Shown piece by piece: positions 53,401 to 64,000 of a DNA stretch of 64,000 bases. The position numbers and the translations under genes were made by a program. The notes under the pieces are model-generated. The model did no database searches. It was not told the origin of the DNA and was given only the letters and a program-made list of their open reading frames with translations. The first letter of the stretch is position 1. Every line of letters starts with the position of its first letter. Origin of the DNA: Leptodontidium sp. MPI-SDFR-AT-0119 (lineage: Eukaryota; Ascomycota; Leotiomycetes; Helotiales; Leptodontidiaceae); assembly GCA_020726505.1 (NCBI GenBank), contig JAHLEZ010000012.1, forward strand, positions 1,798,001 through 1,862,000, given 5' to 3'.

Positions 53401-54851
53401 CTAATGACCTGTACCAAACGGCGTAACAAGATCCACACTCTTCGGTCTATGTCCCGCCGTCCTCGGCGGCAGTGGACGATCCATGCCCATCCCACCGGTA
53501 TTCCCATACCCGCCTGTCCCATGACTCTTCCCATATCCATACCCACCACCATTTCCATACGAGTGCAAATCCTCCTTACTCCTCCCCGCACCCCCATAGC
53601 TCTGGCTCACCGCATACCCGCCACCATTTGTATTCGTATATGAGTTCCCAGGCGTAGCATTCGGAGTCGGTGTGGCGGTCTTGTTACCCGATGTGAAAGG
53701 TATATAATCCCATACTCCAGAGCCAGTACGCGTTATGGAACTCGTGGTGGATTTTGGAGGGGATTCGGGATCGCGGTTGCGACTGCTTTTGCTGGTTTTT
53801 GGGAGCGCTGTTGCGAGTTCACGGAGGGAGGCTAGGGCTGTGGAGGAGCTGGATGGGCTGTATTGCGTTTGTGTTTGGTTTTGAGGAGAGGTTGAGTATT
53901 CGGTTGTGGAGGGTTGGTAGGTTGATTGTGTTTGTGGATATGGATCGGAGTTGAAGTAAGAGCGCGGGCGAGATTGCGTGGGTGAGAAACGAGGGATGAT
54001 ATCTGGACCATCTTCGTAGGTAGTTGTAGAGGGGTATGAGGAAAATTGGCGGGTATATGGCGTGAGCGGCGGGGAAGAAGAGTAGGAATTGCTTCGTACG
54101 GGTTGAGAGGGAGCTTGGTCGTGGACTCGACAGCTGTAGATTGGAATGCAGTCAGCTCTCTGTTCTGAACTGACCGGAATCGACGGTTACGATTCCCCCA
54201 ATGATAATGAGCGGCGTGAACCGCCAATGTTTTAGAATCAAATCTGGATTGGAAATGAATCTGTGGGGGAAAGAGGGGAACTTACGCCTCGGAGCAATAT
54301 AAGAAGGTGTTGTTGGCAGGCAGGAATTGCTTTTCGCAGGTCATGCTACATGGTTCGTCAGCTGCCAGTTCCAGTTCCAGTCGCGTGCATGCATCCATCA
54401 CAATATGCACCCCACACATGGGGGGTTTATTGTTCCTGATACTCCGCAACCAACTCCAAATTGAGAAAGCAGAGGAGGCGGCACGGCCTGGGGAAAAAGC
54501 AATGTAGGATCGCGGAGGAAAAAGCACATACCAGAACTGGGGAAAGCTTTCCCCGCTATCTCGTCCCCCGTATGCATCCTCGTCCCTGTCTCGGTGACTG
54601 CTCCGACCGCTCCATCCAGGCGCGGCTTTGGTGGTATGTTGGGGAGTTGTTCGTCGTGAGACGGGTGCTGGACGCGAGGATTTCTTCTCGCTGACAGGGT
54701 AGTCTTTTCCTGATTTGCGGCGCGAGTGATGTTTCTTCTCGGAGTTGGAGTGTGTGCGAGGGGAGAGTGGTGGAGGAGAGGCAGCTACCGTGTAGGTGCG
54801 TACTGGTGGGGGGCGTGATTGCGCCAGTTTGGCGGTTGGTGGTTTGGATAT
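53401..54851 (-). CDS. Ecl1-like life-span regulatory factor, at least 3 exons
   Basis: Exon A (up to 54851, ending 54532) carries RTHSNSEKKHHSRRKSG. Exon B is 54345-54286 and exon C 54133-53401. Introns 54531-54346 (GTATGT...ATGTAG) and 54285-54134 (GTAAGT...CTACAG, branch CTGAC) split a compact motif that reads, once joined, FCMTCEKQF followed by LYCSEACR. This C-x2-C...YCSxxC pattern is the zinc-binding core of the fungal Ecl1/life-span regulatory factor family, which acts in stationary-phase survival in fission yeast. Downstream, DIIPRFSPTQSRPRSYF and a long Ser/Thr/Gly-rich tail follow. No in-frame ATG was found, so the first exon is unresolved. Confidence 0.72.
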
Positions 54852-57800
54852 TTACCCCTCGGTGATGCGGGGGAGGAGGGAAGGCAAAGGAGGTGAGGTG
54901 TGCGAGAGAGAGAGAGACCGCGGGCGAATTGAGAGGGATTGGCGTGAGGGAAATGCGATTGACGGCTGTATGTATATGTATATATAAGTTGTGGAGAGAG
55001 AGAATGCGGGGTGTTGTGTCTCTGTGAGAGGTCTTGTGATGGTTGGCGGAAGCTGAGGTCTGGTGTCTGATGTGATAAATGACAAGAATAAATAAATGGC
55101 AGCAAGGTGAGGGAGGATGGATGCTCTTAGTAGTGCTTGCTGGCTGCTGGCTGGCTGGTAGTGGTACGGTACTGTACAGTAGTGTAGAGTGGGTGCAGGT
55201 GCAGGTGAGATAAGGGCAGGATGACTCGATAATTGAAGCCTCGGGGTTTCTCTCTGCGTACGGTGTGAGCGAGCGAGCGATAACGGCGACAACCCTGGCT
55301 GAGTTATACAGCCACCACGCGAATTAGATGCACAATTTCCCAGAGGAGGCGGCCCGTCTTTGGAATTCTTGGAAAGATAATATAAGGAACGAGGAACGAG
55401 GCCGACAGCGGAGAGAGGGAGGGAATTATCGTGAGCTTTTCTGTTCTCTTGTTGGTCAGGATGGATGGATGGGTGGACTGGTTGATTGGTATGAGGGGTC
55501 CTGAATTAAGTGCACGGCAGGGCAGACGTGCTGGCGTTATCTTGACCAGATAGATCCTGGTGGCAGGAGAGACTTGTCTACCGAACAATGGCGGGTTTGG
55601 ACTTGCGTGCTTTGTTTGGTCTGGCGTAAGGTAGGACGAGATAGGGCACAACAGTACCTTAGTACAAGTGGTCAATTGTGATTGACACGACCAGGAAATG
55701 AAGTGATAATTGTACGACGGTGTTATCAGGAAGTGAGTGAGCGAATTGATGGAGGGAGGGAGGGAGTATGTCCGTCTTAACCGAAGTCGTTGAGTGGAAT
55801 TGGGACGAGAATCGGAATTGAAGTTGGAATTGAAACTAATGTGGGTTTGTAGCGTAGTGCAGCGAAGTGGATATACGTGAGAACGTGTGAGCTTTGAAAG
55901 GCTATCGTCTATCTATCGTGAGACGAGGCTGAGTTGAGTTGAATTAAGTTGAGTAAGGGCCTCTGTCTGACCGCTAAGGTGTGCAATCGAGATGGCGTGC
56001 GCTGCTGCTTGCTCTCTAGTTTTTTTCGGCTGCAGTCAATTGTGGCGACGACAAAGACTAAGGAGAAGAATTTTATCTTGCTCAAATAGATCTTGATGTC
56101 CGTGAACAAGACCAGTGATTGATTGACTCAAAGAGGAGCGGTTATTGATATAGGTAGAGGTAGGTAGTGGTTGTTGTTGTTAGTCTCACTCAGCAAGTCA
56201 TCTGCTAAAGGCTTGTCTTGCCGAGAATGAAGAGTGAAGAGCAGCAGATCGAGTCAAGTCCATAAGTCAACAGCATCAGAGGACGGGGTCATGTAGATAC
56301 TTAAGTAACATATATTAAAACACCGCTGAGATTGCATCATAGTAATCAGGTACGACTCACTGCCCCTCCCTCACCTCACCAACCGGGTGGATTTCGTGCT
56401 CACTACCTATACAACTTATGCTATGAGCCTATGATATGCACCCGTTACCTAGGCTCAAGGCCAAGAAGGTTGCGCATGTTACGCACCTTCTTGCATCTTC
56501 TCTCTCTTAGACTCTTACCTAGGCAGTGGTAGTACCTCTGTACCTCACTTATTACCTATCCATGTCACCGTCTCCGCCTTTTCCTCGATGCCGTGCTCCC
56601 TCCCCATCTGCAACCAGCTGTGCAACCAACAAGGTCCACGCCCATCCACCCTATCCATCCTATCCACATCTCCAGTCTCAAGTCTCAGCATCGCATCGCA
56701 TCGTCTAGCTTACGCAGCATCATCATCATCCAGACAGAAAGACTAACAATTCCAGACCAACCCCCCCCACATGTCTCGTTTATGCCTCAGCTGCCTCTCC
56801 TCCCATCAATCAAGTGTTCAGCTCAGAGTCAAGACATCAACACACCCCCCTCTAGCGAGTCAGCCAGCCATCCACCATCCATCATCCATCATCCATCCAG
56901 CCAGTCCAGTCTTCAACCTCATCCCACGCGCCCTTTCCAGTCCTCCCCCTTCTCTTTCCAACTCAACCCAAGCTTCCAATCAACAATTCCCATCTACCCG
57001 CAACAAACACGCATAAAGCCCCCTCAGGCTCTCTCTCTCTCTCACCATGCAATGGCAATCCACCAGACCCATCGTTCCTCAGCCGTTCAATCATTCTCAT
57101 TCCCATGTCCGAATTCCAAAACAACACAAATCACATCCCGCCATTTAACCCCTCGCTTCCACCACTCACTCCCCCCTTCCCCTCCAGAAAGCCCTGAAGG
57201 AAGAGCACCATACACCACACCACACACACCACACCGGAAACAGCCTTGGGCCACCCCCTCTCCACCCCCACGCCCAACGACGCAGGCACAGATTCTCCAA
57301 AGAGGAAAGCCGAGACCACCCTGATTTGCTGTTCCTCTTGTCTCGTTGCTTACTGACGCTTGCCACCGGCTCGATATATTAATTAGGGGCAGGGGGCCTA
57401 TAAATAAATAAATAAAATACACCCACCACATTCTGATATGGGATAGTACTCCGTACAATAATATGAAAATAAAGTTGTTGGAATGGAATGGGGGAACAAG
57501 GACAGGATGGGGGTCTCTCAGGTCTCGTCACCATCAACGCAGATGCTGTGATCTTACCTTGATAGCTAGGTACTACAGCATTGGAGGAAGCTTGTGAACT
57601 TTCTCCTCCGTTGGCTTGGATGTGCATTGCATATATGGTATATCCAAAGTTTCACACGCACCGCACCATACCTACTGTACCGGACGTAAGAAACAGTACG
57701 GTAAGGTACGTTGGATTCCATCATTCTATCATTCCAACAACTCAACCCCACCTTGAACCTAATATCGGTATCTGTATCCGCCATCCGCATCGGTATCCAA

Positions 57801-58369
57801 GAGGGGAAATAAGCTCTCGGTCTCCACGGATGGGATGGGATGGCATGAGGTAGGTACCCGTGGGGGTACTCCGTCTTTTCTGCGAGGGGTACAATTCAAT
57901 TCAATTCAGCCGGATAGATACTGTAGAGATTCCTTCCCACTGGAAGAGATGCCCTTCTCCTCTCCCCTCTTCGCTCATCTCCAATCATCAACCCACACAC
58001 ACCATCCAACACACAGCAAGCAACACACAGCAAGCAACACACATCAACACAGCACTAATGCACGAAATCGAAGAGTCAAAATAGCGGGGAAGTATACATC
58101 CTCCATCCCATTCCCTCCCCTCCCTTCTACAGTAGCTTTGTGGTTTGAAAATCCGCAATAACAGCGGAAAATTGAAGAACTTGTTGAAAACTCTCTTCTT
58201 CTCCTGGTTCCTTGGGAGGGAGGAGGGAAGTTGGTGGTTCTGGATGAAATGTCCGTAAAATCTGATTTTGACTACGGCTTTTTAGGTTTCTTTCCTGTGT
58301 GTGGTATAATATAATATAACAGAAATATAATAATACAAGGCATTGAGAGTGAGTTACAGGAACTCACCC
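54852..58369. other. intergenic, low-complexity
   Basis: The part next to 54852 is CT-rich on the minus strand and probably holds the first exon or 5' UTR of the Ecl1-like gene. Further right are simple-sequence runs: CATCCATC units near 56870-56905, CTCTCT near 57030, a GGAGG(GA) run near 55750 and CACACAGCAAG repeats near 58000-58040. The largest frame (plus 56593-57324) is Pro/Ser/His-rich and looks non-coding. No tRNA or element was recognised. Confidence 0.5.
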
Positions 58370-58472
58370 GGATACAACTCTTTTCATAACTAGTATTAAA
58401 AAATCGCGGGGCTGTCAGAACCCCACACGCGAATCAAAGGTTCCCCCAACCACTTCAAGATTCCGCGCCCCT

Positions 58473-58965
58473 ACCTCCCTTACTTTCAAATAACTCTTAA
58501 AACATACGTCCTTTAGGAGAAATAAAATTGCATATTAGAGCTTCTTAAATATCTAATTTTTACGTTATCTAAGCGTGGGGTTGTGGTGTAATATTTAAAG
58601 GTGCGGCATTGGATTATGCGGGTCTACCAGCCTCGCTAGCCTTCAATACGCCCTTACCTCCCTTACTTTTAAATAACCCTCAAAACATACGTCCTTTAGG
58701 AGAAATAAAATTGCATATTAGAGCTTCTTAAGTATCTAATTTTTACGTTGTCTAGACGTGTAGTTGTGGTGTAATAATTAAAGGCGCGGCATTAGATTAT
58801 GCGGCTCTGCCAGCCTCGCGAGCCTTCAATATACCCCTACCCCCCTCGCTTTCAAATAACCTTCACAATATATGCCCTTAAGTAAAAATAAAATCCCATA
58901 TATAAGCTCTTAATATATCTAATTTTTATCTTACCTAGACGTGTGGTTGTAGTGTAATAATTAAT
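58473..58965. repeat. 183-bp tandem repeat, about 2.7 copies
   Basis: Units start at about 58473, 58656 and 58839 (ACCTCCCTTACTTT and variants). Shared blocks are AACATACGTCCTTTAGGAG, TTGCATATTAGAGCTTCTTA, GTTGTGGTGTAAT and GGCGCGGCATTGGATTATGC. Differences are mostly C/T or G/A. The third unit is truncated and more diverged. Confidence 0.8.
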
Positions 58966-59004
58966 ACGGCGGAACACACGATTTTGTGAGTTAACACCTC
59001 GGGC

Positions 59005-59145
59005 GCATTGAGGGCTCGCGAGGCTGGTAGAGCTGCATAATCCAATGCCGCGCCTTTGATTATTACACCACAACTACACTTCTAGGTACGATAAAAATTA
59101 GATATATTAAGAGCTTATATATGCATTTTTAATCCACTCACTTTT
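59005..59145. repeat. inverted copy of the 183-bp unit
   Basis: The reverse complement of this stretch matches the tandem unit: GAGGCTGGTAGAGCTGCATA, ATCCAATGCCGCGCC and TTACACCACAACTACAC appear in order. With 58839-58965 it can form a long hairpin. Confidence 0.75.
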
Positions 59146-59274
59146 TGTATTAATTTAATGCGTGGTTATTGCGCGGTGTGTAGTTGGTGATTTCGGGAGG
59201 GCCTCTTGATTTCAAAAAGTGGTCCGACTGCCCCGCGAATTTTTTAATACTAGTTATGCAAAGAGCTTGTATCC

Positions 59275-61600
59275 TCGGCTTTCCCCAGTTCCGTTATATT
59301 CCCTATCTCGGTTTCACATTTCCATCCTATCCCATCCCACTTCATCCCATGCTATCCATACAAGCCGTCTCAACTTCAAAATATTTGATAGCGGCTACCG
59401 TTCTGATATTGACATATTCTTATCTACTAACATCATTCCATTCTATTTCATCCCCTCTCATTATCTCAAACCCCATCCATCGCCTCGATTTCAATCCTCT
59501 CAGACTCACTGCAGCATGATAAACGTCAGCCGCGGCGTCCTCCACGAGTCAAGTTAGGAACACAAGCAACCTTTTCACCCTTGACGCGTTGAACGCGCAA
59601 ATGATACGGATCATCCACAACTAAAAGCCTTAAGCGAGATGTTCCAGATGGTCTTTCTAGAAGTACAGTACGAGTATGACTTCATTACCACATGTTTGTT
59701 TGTTTTGGCAGCCCCGCCTTCAGGTCGGCTTGGAAAAACATGTAAATTCTGTGGAGAAATATGCAGGGCTGATGCAGTTGTTAATCCGTTTTCGTTTCAC
59801 CATTTGTGTCTCCACAAGAAGGCGAGAACTCTTTTGCGTGCGTTTCTTGCAGGGTGTGTGTGGTTGGTATTTGCCTCCTCATCTGTTAACTTTGAAAAAT
59901 GCGCTGATTCTTTGTCACCGTTTTACTTCATCGGAAGAGCAGAATATCCATTTCTAATTTTTAAAGTTTCGGTACTTGTAACCTTGCGTTTGGTCTGATC
60001 ATGGCGTGGTTTCTTCGAGTGCCGAGCGTTCAAGTGGTCGAGTAGTCGAGACTTCCCTTCATCTCTATTATTGCTCTTCTATGTTTCTGTTTCGGCTTCT
60101 GCGAGGATAGACGCAGCAAGTGACCAACAAGGCTAGGGCTAGGCAAGGCTCCCTTCACAAAAGTGAAGATCGGTACCTTAAGCAGAGAGGAAAGCCTACT
60201 TTCCTTGTCTGTCTCATCTGCCTTGTCCTTCTGTCTGCCTAGCCTTCCAATATGCCTAGCAATCCAATCTACCTCCCAAGAACCAAGCAAGCCCTCACAA
60301 ATCTCATCCTCAAATCGCTACTTTACTTTACTTTCCCCTGCACTTACCGAACGCACGCCCTATTCAAGGCTACAGTACGAACAGCCAAAAAGGAAAGAGT
60401 GCGTAGGTAGTAGGTATATACCGTACTTCCGTGCTTCTACCTCAGTAGGTACTGCACTGTACTGTAAATGCTGAAGGATTCATGCATCTCTGCCCAACCT
60501 TACCTGACCTTACACAACCTCATCAGGCATCAGGCATCAGACCCGGACACAAACCCATTTCAGGAATGAGGCTGCTTCACGATCCTCCTCAGTCGCTCTT
60601 ATCAGATGCACATCCACGGATCTATCTGACCGGCTTGCTGGTCGTGAGAGTGGGGGACGAGGTAAGTGAGCCAGAGGCTGAACCATGTGTGGGGGTTCCT
60701 CTTCCCCCTTCCCTCTCTCTCTCATATTAGAACAGACATGTCAATTTCTGCACTCTGCGCTGTCCTTTCATATCTGCCTGTTTATGGTGTTGGGGGGTCA
60801 GATGTAGTTCGTTCGGATCTTAGTGCCTGAGCCGGGGACGCCGGGTTGTGCGACTTCATATCCCGCGCGAGGCTGGCTGGTCCCGTCCGTCCGTCCGTTC
60901 GTTTTCTCTCAGCTTAGCTGGCTGGCTGAGAAGAAAAGGAGAAGGAGACGGGGATGGTCGATTGAGTGTTTGCTCTGTTAGGAACGCACCTACCTTTCTG
61001 TGCTATGCTATGCTGGGTTGTGTTTGGAGGATAGGTATCTGACTTGTACAAGTTGCACGAAATCCTGGGGAGCAACAGCGCATGAGGTTAGGGCTGGTAG
61101 CTATCAAGGTCGCTCGCACAGTCACTCTCGCGCTTTCTTCCATTGCAGTGGGTACCTCGTGAGGTAGCTAGCCTTCCAGGTACACCATATTACCTACTCC
61201 CTTGTATGGATGTCAAGCCATGTAAGATGGATCTCAGGCTTTTGAAACGAAAGTAAGTATTGGCGCGCAGGTCACAACCTCGGACCTTCTCAAGATGTTC
61301 AACTGACTTCTTATCTTCCCACTCTAGAGCATAGAATTTGCTTCAGACAGTAGGTACGGTGGATGTTCAGTCAGAGAGGGTGTTTAATGCCAATTCTATT
61401 TTTCTACCCTTTTTCTTCTTTTCTTCTTCTTCTTTTTTCCTTTTCAATTCGCGTGAGTGAATGGTATTAGAATCGACAAATTAGATAAGATGAGGGGGGG
61501 AACCCCCCTTGCTATAAGAGGAGGAGGGGAAGACTTGATGTGGCTGGAAGTGGCTCGAAAGGAAGGGGTTCGAAGGGAAAGTAAATACTTGAAGGAAGAG
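59275..61600. other. intergenic, no supported gene
   Basis: Short frames only. Two overlapping plus-strand frames at 59639-59998 have no recognisable motif. There are TACCTA/GTAGGTA-type runs near 60400-60450 and 61180-61200, and a TTC/CTT-rich run near 61410-61440. I see no RNA gene or element. Confidence 0.45.
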
Positions 61601-61739
61601 CGCCTCGAGCACTCGATTAATCTATAGAAAGAAATATCTCACTTGAAAGAAGCTTGATTTGAGTTAGGCTTAATTGACTCAGAAAAAGAAATAACTTGTT
61701 TAAAGAGAAAGATAGCTTACTCAAGGATTTGACCTGTAC

Positions 61740-62330
61740 AGTACTTAGTTGACATACAATGCCATACGTTGCCGACTCACCGGAATTTCTCACGGCGGTT
61801 GATGACGGAATTGTCACCTTCCATTAACTCCCGTGCACAAATCGTACCAGCGACATGGGTCCTATGGCCGGCTTGCAAATCCCTTGAATTATCCCCGTCG
61901 GCAATGTCTTCATCCCAACAGTTAACCTCTTCCAACTTCGTCTTCTCCTCCTCAAACCGATCTGCTCAACAACACCAGCGTGATATGGCAGTCAAAATCT
62001 GCCTCTTCGGGTTGATGCCATAACCCTTCCCACCCATCAACCTCTCTGCTGCTTCCTTTCAAAATCTGGCGACCTCGTTCGCACGTCCATGAACGGGACT
62101 GCCGTTGGTCAACAACCTCCTCTAGCTTCTCTGCTCCTCGTCCCACCCTCTTCTTCCTGGTCATCCCTAAACACCTCCTTGGTCTCATCTGCCTATGTGA
62201 ACTTCAGCTGCTTCGCTTTGGTCCTCTCCACTGCCGGTGGTCCCTCGTCTGGCCACCTCCCCACAAAATCATATGCTGTGTTCTTCCACCGCATCCCTAC
62301 AACGGTCTAACCACTAATCACAACGCTCTT
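61740..62330 (-). pseudogene. relic of a fungal helicase-associated family
   Basis: The minus strand reads MGGKGYGINPKRQILTAISR (about 62025-61966), then ADRFEEEKTKLEEVNCWDED, DLQAGHRTHVAGTICARELM and NRREKFR, ending at a GTGAGT donor near 61787. The pattern GxGI..R.I..AISR...DLQAGHxxHVAGxxYARxxME...R...FR recalls a segment in fungal RecQ-like, often subtelomeric, helicase proteins. That comparison is from memory and needs a search. Stops upstream and within it indicate decay. Confidence 0.4.
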
Positions 62331-62334
62331 ATAC

Positions 62335-64000
62335 TCATGATCCTCTAATGTCAGCCTTGAAGCGACGGTTCCAGTCACGGATTTCTTGAGATGCTTTCCT
62401 CGTAAACCTAGTAGTGCCAATTTTTGCCTCGATGTCGCCCTTGCTGAAACCCATCCAAATAACACGGGTTTCCAAGGTGGAGAAAATGGCATTGAGGAGA
62501 TTCTTCACATCGCCGTACAAGACGCCCCGCTCGTGAAGAGCTTCAAGACCTTCTCGACCAGATCGAGCAATGTCGGGGTTCGATGCATCATTGTCACAGA
62601 TATGCCAGGCTGCCACAATCTCGTCGAGAACAAGACCCTGAAGAATGCAGTTTCCAGACTTATTCAAGAAATAATCCGTCCAAGTATCATCTTGTATTGA
62701 TTCGTTGTCGCCCCTCGATCCATGAGAAAATCAGTGTATACTGCGGGTCGGTACGTTGTCGACTTGAAGAGCTTTCGGGGTAGGCTCCCCGGCCCATTTA
62801 CCTGGGGAGGTTTGGTAAACCTCATGTATCCGAAGTAATTCGGTACTGACGCAAGTGGGGACTCGCTCGGGGAGGAGAGTCGAGTATACGCGTCGTGTTC
62901 GCTCTCGAAGAAAATGTTCGGTTTCGGGATACCGGGTTCTGATATGGCCTCATTCTTGTATTTGTGCTAGTTATAAAGGGTTAGACATACGACTTATCTT
63001 ATGAAACGTGCGAATACTTGCTACTTTAAGTGCGAAAGTCCTTCCTCCAGCAGCAATGCGGTACACTACCGAATGGTCTCCGGATCCAATAACTTTGAGA
63101 ATCTTGATTTCCGACTCCGAATACTCGAATTCGTGTGGCACATCTGAGCACCCAAGACAAGCGAGAGGTGTTGTTTTGGATCCAGTTAATTGATCCAGGG
63201 GTTGGATGTTGCTGTCGCGGGGTTGAAGGGTAAGTGGGTTGGCGCGTTGACGTTTGACTGTGAAAGCAATACTCTCATCCCCTTCGTTTTGAACGCGTCG
63301 TCTCGTCCGACTTGCCTTTGCTGAAACTTCCGCAGCTCCGCATACTGCATCCGGACCCATGTTGGTTGCTTAGTGTTGATGAAGTCGAGTCGAAGTCGAG
63401 TCAAAGGTGCAGAGGCGAGCTGCCATTCGAACGTTCGCGGCAAAACATCGGCCGGAGTATCTATAAGTACCTTGTGTGCCTGAAATGCCTTGACCAAATT
63501 TTCCTGACGGCGCCATCAGTCCTTCTTCGCAATAGCCTCAAGATCTACAGCTCACGGCTAGCCGCGTACCTTCTACAATAGAGCCAGTTATTGTGCAGGG
63601 GAGGAAAATAATATTGAAACCAATGCTGGTCATTTCCTTGACTAGCTCTTGGAATGCCTTACAATCAAGACATTGGTCCTTGCTAACGTAAATGTCCTTT
63701 TTCATTCGTAACACCGCCGGTTTCGACCTTTCTAGCGCCTTCAGCTCAGACTTCTGCCATCTCATCAGAGTAGAGTCCAACCAACTCCACATCACTATTC
63801 CACTTCCCTACAACGTCTGGTGCTCTGTCGAATCCTTCAAGATCGAAGTTCCTCCTCTCTGTCCTCTTTGAGGCAGACCAAGGCGATTGGAGGTTTATCA
63901 CCCATTGGTTTATACTTGACATCGACTATTCCAGTTGCTTCAACAAATTCGCGAAGCCGTTCATACCCGTAATTGCGCGCATGTAGATTGGGCGCCAACT
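62335..64000 (-). pseudogene. protein-kinase-like pseudogene, frameshifted
   Basis: Minus-strand fragments in different frames line up as one decayed gene. From the right edge they are LAPNLHARNYGYERLREFV (about 63998-63942), WNSDVELVGLYSDEMAEV, and MRWQKSELKALERSKPAV to GFNIIFLPCTITGSIVE. Kinase N-lobe sequence follows (IKILKVIGSGDHSVVYR, then TFALKV, 63110-63030), then FFESEHDAYTRL. The C-lobe reads ALHERGVLYGDVKNLLNAIF and RVIWMGFSKGD. The catalytic loop reads LYGD and the DFG site GFS, so key residues are lost. Frame changes near 63845, 63750 and 62690 are not explained by obvious introns. The gene continues beyond the window. Confidence 0.6.

Larger units (their letters stand above)
58370..59274. 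mobile_element. 905-bp inverted-repeat (MITE-like) element
   Basis: The ends are inverted repeats of about 54 bp: 58370-58422 (GGATACAACTCTTTTCATAA, then CTAGTATTAAAAAATCGCGG...) pairs with 59221-59274 read in reverse, with few mismatches. Similarity may continue a little further out, so the exact edge and the target duplication are uncertain. Inside are nearly three 183-bp tandem units and one inverted copy. No transposase frame is present, so movement would need proteins from elsewhere. Confidence 0.7.

Noticed and set aside
54785..55292. Minus-strand frames as the first exon of the Ecl1-like gene
   Set aside because: A GTAAAT donor near 54855 and a GGTAG acceptor at 54785 join in phase with one frame, but that frame has no ATG, so I left the 5' end unresolved.
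56593..57324. 243-residue plus-strand ORF
   Set aside because: Pro/Ser/His-rich translation from pyrimidine-rich low-complexity DNA, no domain, no supporting splice or start context.
58550..58830. Calling the GGTGTAAT...GGCGCGG segments real tRNA genes
   Set aside because: No credible B box or acceptor-stem pairing; at best they are degraded tRNA-derived repeat units.
59639..59998. Two overlapping plus-strand ORFs with a CKFCGEIC-like stretch
   Set aside because: The Cys pattern is isolated, both frames are short, and neither continues into neighbouring exons with good splice sites.

Overview
The window comes from the nuclear genome of a filamentous ascomycete fungus. Four things point there: genes with short GT-AG introns, an Ecl1-type zinc-motif gene, fungal Copia, Gypsy, pogo and Tad-like elements, and long AT-rich stretches in which related repeat copies differ almost only by C/T and G/A transitions. 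That last pattern is the signature of repeat-induced point mutation (RIP). I cannot fix the genus. The window falls into a transposon block (1-48.2 kb) and a more balanced, gene-bearing block (48.2-64 kb).

Bases 1-48.2 kb are one nested stack of elements whose joins can be read from target-site duplications (TSDs) and interrupted reading frames. The oldest layer is a pogo-like DNA transposon whose transposase resumes at 46795. A minus-strand Gypsy element (Gypsy3, ending at 46794) sits inside it. An AT-rich Copia element (Copia2) sits inside Gypsy3 and ends at 36868. Two RIP-degraded copies of a second Copia family lie inside Copia2: copy A (window start to 13336) and copy B (13566-33650, TSD ATAAA). 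Copy A is split by a RIP-degraded chromodomain Gypsy (Gypsy2, 3237-10691, TSD CAACC). Copy B carries a solo LTR (13894-14174) and a complete, undamaged 12.1-kb Gypsy element (Gypsy1, 16720-28868, TSD GTAC). Gypsy3 also received a complete LINE (36891-42673, 13-bp TSD, poly-A) and a solo Copia LTR (44229-44413, TSD GGTTC).

Gypsy1 and the LINE look young, with open frames and, for Gypsy1, LTRs in which I see no difference. Gypsy1 has a gag-protease frame and a pol frame joined by a textbook -1 slippery heptamer just before the gag stop. The A/B Copia family carries an unusual Lys/Ala-rich reading frame on the antisense strand between pol and the 3' LTR.

From 48.2 kb host genes begin, all on the minus strand: an F-box protein (4 exons), an alpha/beta hydrolase (3 exons, with a 983-bp first intron) and an Ecl1-like zinc-motif protein (at least 3 exons). 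Then come low-complexity intergenic DNA, an inverted-repeat element of about 0.9 kb with 183-bp internal tandem repeats (58370-59274), and at the right end decayed gene relics: a helicase-associated fungal family and a protein-kinase-like pseudogene with frameshifts.
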